A DNA stretch of 25,824 nucleotides, taken from CAZCVI01 sp964502145. GTDB lineage: Bacteria > Acidobacteriota > Aminicenantia > UBA2199. The position numbers and the translations under genes were made by a program. Of this stretch, positions 22,901 through 25,824 are shown one piece after another. Positions within the stretch are counted from its first letter, which is position 1. The number at the start of each line of letters is the position of its first letter. Where the stretch lies: positions 1 to 25,824 of the forward strand of contig CAZCVI010000098.1 in the NCBI GenBank assembly GCA_964502145.1. Direction: 5' to 3'. Below the pieces are notes generated by a model. It made no database searches. It was not told the DNA's origin and was given only the letters and a program-made list of their open reading frames with translations.

Positions 22901-24449
22901 CAAAAGTATTTTCCTGGCCAAGATGAGCCATGAAATCCGCACGCCGATGAACGGGGTGATTGGTTTTGCGGACTTGTTATTAGAAACGCCGTTGGATGAA
23001 GAACAGGCGGATTTTGCACGAACGATTAAACGGAGTGGTGATGCGTTGCTTAATTTGATCAATGAAATTCTGGATTTCTCTAAAATCGAGGCGGGGGAAT
23101 TGTTTCTGGACCCGGTAGATTTTGACCCGGAAGTGATTGCTTTTGATATTTGCGACTTGATGCATATCCGGGTACGGGATAAAGAGGTGGAAATAATATG
23201 TCGTATTGATGAGAATGTGCCAGGATTTATTAAGGGAGATGCGGGGCGGTTTCGCCAAGTACTGGTTAATCTGATGGGTAATGCGGCGAAATTCACGGAA
23301 TCGGGAGAGATAGAACTGACTTTGCGCACGGTGGAAGAAACGGCGACAGATATCAAACTGATGGCTGCAGTACGGGATACGGGGATCGGCATACCTTTTG
23401 AAAAACGGGATGGAATCTTCGATGTATTTCAGCAAGCGGATGTGTCCACGACTCGGAAATACGGGGGCACGGGGTTGGGGCTGGCTATATGCAAACAAAT
23501 CGCCAGAATGATGGGCGGCGATGTGACTGTGGAAAGCCGGGAAGGAAAAGGCAGCACTTTTTTCTTTACTTCATGGATGGAAAAATCTATCAAAAGAATA
23601 GACAAACCGATTGATATGGATGTGCTTTTGGGTAAACGCATTCTGGTGGTGGATGACAACGTGCATAACCTGGATATTCTGGGGCACATGTTAACGAGCG
23701 CGGGTATGGAAGTCACGACGCTGGAAAAAAGCGAAGCAGCAGTTCCCACGATGCAGTCGATGATGGCCGTGGGTTTGCCCTTTGAACTGGCAATTCTGGA
23801 TATCCAAATGCCGGTATTGAGCGGTTACGATTTGGCGAAAATGATCCGGCACCTTGAGCCACCGCTAAACGAGATACCGTTGCTGGCTTATTCTGCTTCC
23901 ACGCTTCGCCAAGCGAAAGAATTCATCCAATACGGCTTTAATGGCTTTTTATCGAAACCCACGGGCAAACAAAAATTGCTCAACATGTTGCAGCAACTGC
24001 TACTCAACGAGGAAAAACAAGATAATAAAAAATTTGAAACGATTCTCACGGAAAACTCGCTACACCTGGACTCAAAATATCGGGTTACGATCTTGTTGGC
24101 AGAAGATAACCGCATCAACCAAAAACTGATTGAAAAAGTGCTTTTCAAAGGGGGGTACTTGCTGGATATTGCCAATAATGGCCGTGAAGCAGTGGAGATG
24201 TTCTTGGCTGACCCGGAAAAATATAATTTGATTCTTATGGATATCCAGATGCCAGAAATGGATGGTCAGGAAGCCACGCGAATTTTAAGAGAAAAAGGAT
24301 TTACGGAGATACCTATTATTGCAATCACGGCGGACACGATGAAAGGAGACCGCGAGAAGTTCTTAATGTGCGGGATGAACGACTTTATTTCAAAACCGAT
24401 TAAACGGGAAATCATCTATAAAATCGTTAAGAAATGGATTACAGTTTAA
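19953..24449 (+). CDS. Reg_prop/Y_Y_Y hybrid sensor histidine kinase with two receiver domains
   Basis: 1498 residues from the ATG at 19953 (a TTG at 19944 would lie inside the -10 box). Order: signal peptide/anchor (about 1-22); periplasmic double beta-propeller of Reg_prop blades (about 40-640; repeated D-G-x-I/L-W-I/F-G-T and L-x-R/F-x-x-G elements); Y_Y_Y domain (about 684-746, ending PPGRYTFRVRACNNDGIWN); membrane helix (about 760-782); GAF-like domain (about 800-960); HisKA with phospho-acceptor H993 in M-S-H-E-I-R-T-P-M-N-G; HATPase with N-A-A-K-F-T, D-T-G-I-G-I-P and G-G-T-G-L-G-L-A-I; receiver 1 (VVDDN, D1283 in LDIQMP, SKP) and receiver 2 (LAEDN, D1430 in MDIQMPEMDG, SKP). Both receivers look active. 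There is no HPt and no DNA-binding output domain, unlike Bacteroides HTCS regulators, so a separate phosphotransfer partner is needed. Ligand unknown; glycan sensing is the family precedent. Confidence 0.95.
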   Translation: MRFMIIVMFCLLLMVLRIDLNAMAAVLVETRYLCESWNETAGLAQNTVAAIVQTPDGYIWFGNQEGLSRFDGVHFFNYNMETFPVLRKSRIESLALMKDGGLLVGTYRGGAYRFKNGNFESLDFKNDGLRNSAVYALLETTMGVIYIGTSEGLFAIKHGKLTSYDKKDGLPDTDIRSLEETADGTVWVGTREMGLCTIKNDQFKTYSLGEGLKDNRIWAIRKDVASGDNAAVWIGSGTVLTHFKNRKFIYYPLPTTSNDNLIRALCEDGEGNLWIGIQNEGVWRFNTVGNFFTKITTTEGLTNNFIMSLLEDQEGSLWVGGLGLGVDRLRKRSVRAISQEEGLSTRMIWTIKEARDGTLWIGTNGGGLNRLNQKTGAIKHYDLKNGLSAMITTALCETKDGSLWIGTYENGLNRYTNNTFSHFLPGKTLLENTIMSIYETVDGTLWIGTLNGLYVMKEGKFKKLIEGELRYFSQSPIRCFVETADKTLWITADAGLIRIKENRVTTWRTTNGQNVPILFGVQLDKNGELWIGSFGNGLCHFDPVTEKFTIIGTRHGLIGSVIYFVVEDHMGRMWMSCNKGIFYVTKKELQAFVRGEVQRIHCISFGKSEGMRSIECNGGRMPSGCITSHGELIIPTVDGLAVLDLNSISKNRIPPPVVIEEARIDRKEVVIEDDIRIPPGQGELEFKYTALTFVNPDKVQFQFKLEPFDQEWKEPVKRRNAFYTNIPPGRYTFRVRACNNDGIWNNKGAAFHFYLQPHYYQSLWFYALGLLGGVILLVSFYKLRVRQIKRREMELQILVKERTQELERINTIAKTINSEINFDDLLVAILKETTVFKGIERVSALVYDQATNAFEFRAFVGGNVEELKDIFLTQEEVNERYISGSAEIYPDIFDVNHPASRPGAERFHHIGIPKTIIIMKIRVDEMVLGYLLFGNMSRTNGIDPRTIKLIVNLKDHITSAFIRSKILQELQRKSEAADAANQSKSIFLAKMSHEIRTPMNGVIGFADLLLETPLDEEQADFARTIKRSGDALLNLINEILDFSKIEAGELFLDPVDFDPEVIAFDICDLMHIRVRDKEVEIICRIDENVPGFIKGDAGRFRQVLVNLMGNAAKFTESGEIELTLRTVEETATDIKLMAAVRDTGIGIPFEKRDGIFDVFQQADVSTTRKYGGTGLGLAICKQIARMMGGDVTVESREGKGSTFFFTSWMEKSIKRIDKPIDMDVLLGKRILVVDDNVHNLDILGHMLTSAGMEVTTLEKSEAAVPTMQSMMAVGLPFELAILDIQMPVLSGYDLAKMIRHLEPPLNEIPLLAYSASTLRQAKEFIQYGFNGFLSKPTGKQKLLNMLQQLLLNEEKQDNKKFETILTENSLHLDSKYRVTILLAEDNRINQKLIEKVLFKGGYLLDIANNGREAVEMFLADPEKYNLILMDIQMPEMDGQEATRILREKGFTEIPIIAITADTMKGDREKFLMCGMNDFISKPIKREIIYKIVKKWITV

Positions 24450-24452
24450 TTT

Positions 24453-24478
24453 ATGGTTTAATTTAGAACCATTTTTTC
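24453..24478 (+). terminator. Terminator of the hybrid kinase, overlapping the corA 3' end
   Basis: ATGGTT (24453-24458), loop TAATTTAG, AACCAT (24467-24472), then a T-run (24472-24477). The hairpin starts 4 nt after the kinase stop, and its right arm and T-run are also the last codons of corA on the other strand. Confidence 0.6.
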
Positions 24479-25527
24479 CGTTTAAATAAATAAGCCATGA
24501 CCAATGCGCTGACGATCATGATACCCCATATCAGAAAATAACCGAATCTCCATTTCAGTTCGGGCATGACCTCGAAGTTCATGCCGTACACGCCAGCGAA
24601 AAAAGTGAGGGGAATAAAGATGGTGGCGATGATGGTGAGCACTTTCATAACCTCGTTGGTTTTATTGCTGATGCTGGAGAGGTAGAGGTCTTGTAAGCCC
24701 CAGACCATATCGCGGAAGGTTTCCGCGGTGTCAATGACCTGGATGGTATGGTCGTAAATATCGCTCAAGAAGATATGGGTAGTATCGCGAATCAGAGGTG
24801 ATTCAGCTTTTAACAGGCCATTGAGCAATTCACGTACTGGCCAGACCGCTCTTCGGAGAAAGAGCATTTCCCGTTTTAGTTTATGAACGATTTGTAATAT
24901 CTGGGGAGATGGATCGGTGAGCAAGGTTTCTTCCAGTTTCTCGATATCTTCGCCGATGGCTTCTAAAACCACGAAATAGTTATCCACGACCGTATCGATT
25001 AGGGAATAGAGCAAGTAATCCGCCCCCATTTTACGACTCCGGCCTTTGCCCAGTCGTATCCGTTCCTGAACGGGTTTAAATATTCCGGATTCGCGTTCTT
25101 GGAACATGAGCACATAGTTGTCTCCGAGGATAAAACTGACCTGATCGCTTTTGATCTCTTTTTCATTGGCGTTGTATTCCAGTATTTTAAGAACGACGAA
25201 GACATAATCGCCCAGGTCTTCTTGTTTGGGGCGTTGCATGGTATTGAGAATATCTTCCACAATCAGGGAATGGATACCGAACAGGGTGGTGATTGTCGCG
25301 ACGTGATCGACATCGTGGATACCACTGGCGATATACCAGCACACGCCATCGAAATCTTTGCCTTTTATTATTTCTGCGGGAGAATGGAGGGGTTTATCTT
25401 CATATAGGGAAAGGTTATAGCGAATCTGGGTAATCGTGGTAAACTCGCTCTTTTTTTCCCCGACGTGTATCAGACTGCCCGGAGATTGGGCTGTTTTCTT
25501 TGATCGTTTCCTGACCGATTTATCCAT
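24463..25527 (-). CDS. corA: CorA-family magnesium/cobalt transporter
   Basis: 354 residues, normal CorA length. A long cytoplasmic alpha/beta and coiled-coil domain (1-290) is followed by two membrane helices (about 296-314 and 328-348) with the selectivity-filter motif Y-G-M-N (314-317) and a basic C-terminal tail K-R-K-K-W-F. The segment L-L-x-x-L-x-x-A-x-S-P/L-I-R-D-T-T...F-L-S-D-I-Y-D-H matches the CorA stalk. It forms a pentameric Mg2+/Co2+ channel in the inner membrane. An AGGTG weak Shine-Dalgarno lies 4-8 nt upstream of the ATG. It is convergent with the hybrid kinase (13-bp gap). Its promoter borders the period-40 repeat array. Confidence 0.95.
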   Translation of the reverse strand: MDKSVRKRSKKTAQSPGSLIHVGEKKSEFTTITQIRYNLSLYEDKPLHSPAEIIKGKDFDGVCWYIASGIHDVDHVATITTLFGIHSLIVEDILNTMQRPKQEDLGDYVFVVLKILEYNANEKEIKSDQVSFILGDNYVLMFQERESGIFKPVQERIRLGKGRSRKMGADYLLYSLIDTVVDNYFVVLEAIGEDIEKLEETLLTDPSPQILQIVHKLKREMLFLRRAVWPVRELLNGLLKAESPLIRDTTHIFLSDIYDHTIQVIDTAETFRDMVWGLQDLYLSSISNKTNEVMKVLTIIATIFIPLTFFAGVYGMNFEVMPELKWRFGYFLIWGIMIVSALVMAYLFKRKKWF

Positions 25528-25558
25528 TTTTCACCTGCCTATTCTTTTAAGAACTTCT

Positions 25559-25587
25559 ATTTTAGACCAACATGCGATAAAATTCAA
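25559..25587 (-). promoter_or_regulatory. Promoter for corA
   Basis: Read on -: TTGAAT (25587-25582), 17 bp, TAAAAT (25564-25559). Predicted start near 25552, a 25-nt leader. The -35 lies in a stretch (about 25581-25599) that resembles the tail of the tandem repeat unit downstream. Confidence 0.65.
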
Positions 25588-25640
25588 GTATGGTGGGGTG
25601 AAAAAACGATAGTTCAAGTTTGGATTTCCACCCTTTTTTT

Positions 25641-25824
25641 AGAATTTCCAATGAATTCATTGAAAATCGAACGGTGGGGTTGGTTTTTTAATGAATTCAT
25701 TGGCAATTGAACGATGGGGTTGGATTTTCAATGAATTCATTGGCAATTGAACGATGGGGTTGGATTTTCAATGAATTCATTGGCAATTGAACGATGGGGT
25801 TGGTTTTTTAATGAATTCATTGGC
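25641..25824. repeat. Tandem repeat array, exact 40-bp period, open at the window edge
   Basis: Units at 25641, 25681, 25721, 25761 and 25801 (the last cut by the window end). Units 25721-25760 and 25761-25800 are identical; 25681 and 25801 share the variant opening TGGTTTTTTA where the others have TGGATTTTCA; 25641-25680 is a diverged edge copy. Each unit has the palindrome AATGAATTCATT (14 bp CAATGAATTCATTG in the identical pair) followed by GGCAATTGAACGATGGGG-type sequence (AAAATCGAACGGTGGGG in the edge copy). There are no unique spacers, so it is not CRISPR. The period is not a multiple of three and no long frame crosses it, so it is not a coding repeat in an obvious frame. Confidence 0.9.

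Noticed and set aside
25641..25824. CRISPR array
   Set aside because: The repeat is contiguous with a 40-bp period and has no unique spacers, and no cas genes are present.

Overview
The window is about 25.8 kb of bacterial chromosome (no phage, plasmid-replication, transposon, tRNA, rRNA or CRISPR features seen) from a moderately AT-rich, diderm-like organism. The mix of genes is typical of uncultured, Acidobacteria-related lineages: a giant Reg_prop/Y_Y_Y hybrid sensor kinase, a VPS10/BNR-type secreted beta-propeller, DUF6599 and DUF362 proteins with a Tat signal, a YacL-type PIN/TRAM protein beside ispF, and a Soj/ParB pair. Candidatus Aminicenantes is my best guess from recalled gene content only; it is inference, not a database result.

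Layout. 1-495: gene-poor, hairpin-rich leader. 496-4750: a small winged-helix-like protein (+), a membrane-anchored PHP phosphoesterase with a C-terminal CBM-like domain (-), then divergently a ZnT9-type CDF transporter overlapping a GT2 glycosyltransferase (+). 4832-9605: housekeeping run on +: tatA, tatC, PIN/TRAM protein, ispF, der, HAD phosphatase. 9606-11656: an intergenic region with two identical 16-bp palindromes, then parA and parB. 11657-12161: non-coding stretch with several palindromes. 12162-15315: PilZ protein (-), CAP/SCP protein (+), DUF6599-DUF362 operon (-). 15529-19759: VPS10-like propeller protein preceded by a small membrane-anchored coiled-coil protein and a four-helix membrane protein (all -). 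19953-24449: hybrid kinase (+), convergent with corA (24463-25527, -). 25641-25824: a perfect period-40 tandem repeat array running off the window edge.

The most interesting signal spans scales. The + strand is C-rich from 1 to about 9 kb and G-rich in most sampled stretches from about 10 kb onward, regardless of gene direction (12-15 kb is mixed). The flip falls on the parAB locus and its two palindromes. A C-to-G flip in this direction is what a bidirectional replication origin looks like, and parAB is usually origin-proximal. ParB has a recognizable CTP-binding domain but a divergent helix-turn-helix, and no canonical parS was seen, so the palindromes are candidate lineage-specific parS sites.

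Promoters are unusually readable: twelve candidates fit -35/-10 boxes with exactly 17 bp spacing. Three of them (PHP protein, CDF transporter, hybrid kinase) put the predicted transcript start within about 3 nt of the ATG with no Shine-Dalgarno, suggesting leaderless mRNAs, while most other leading genes have AGGAGG-like sites.
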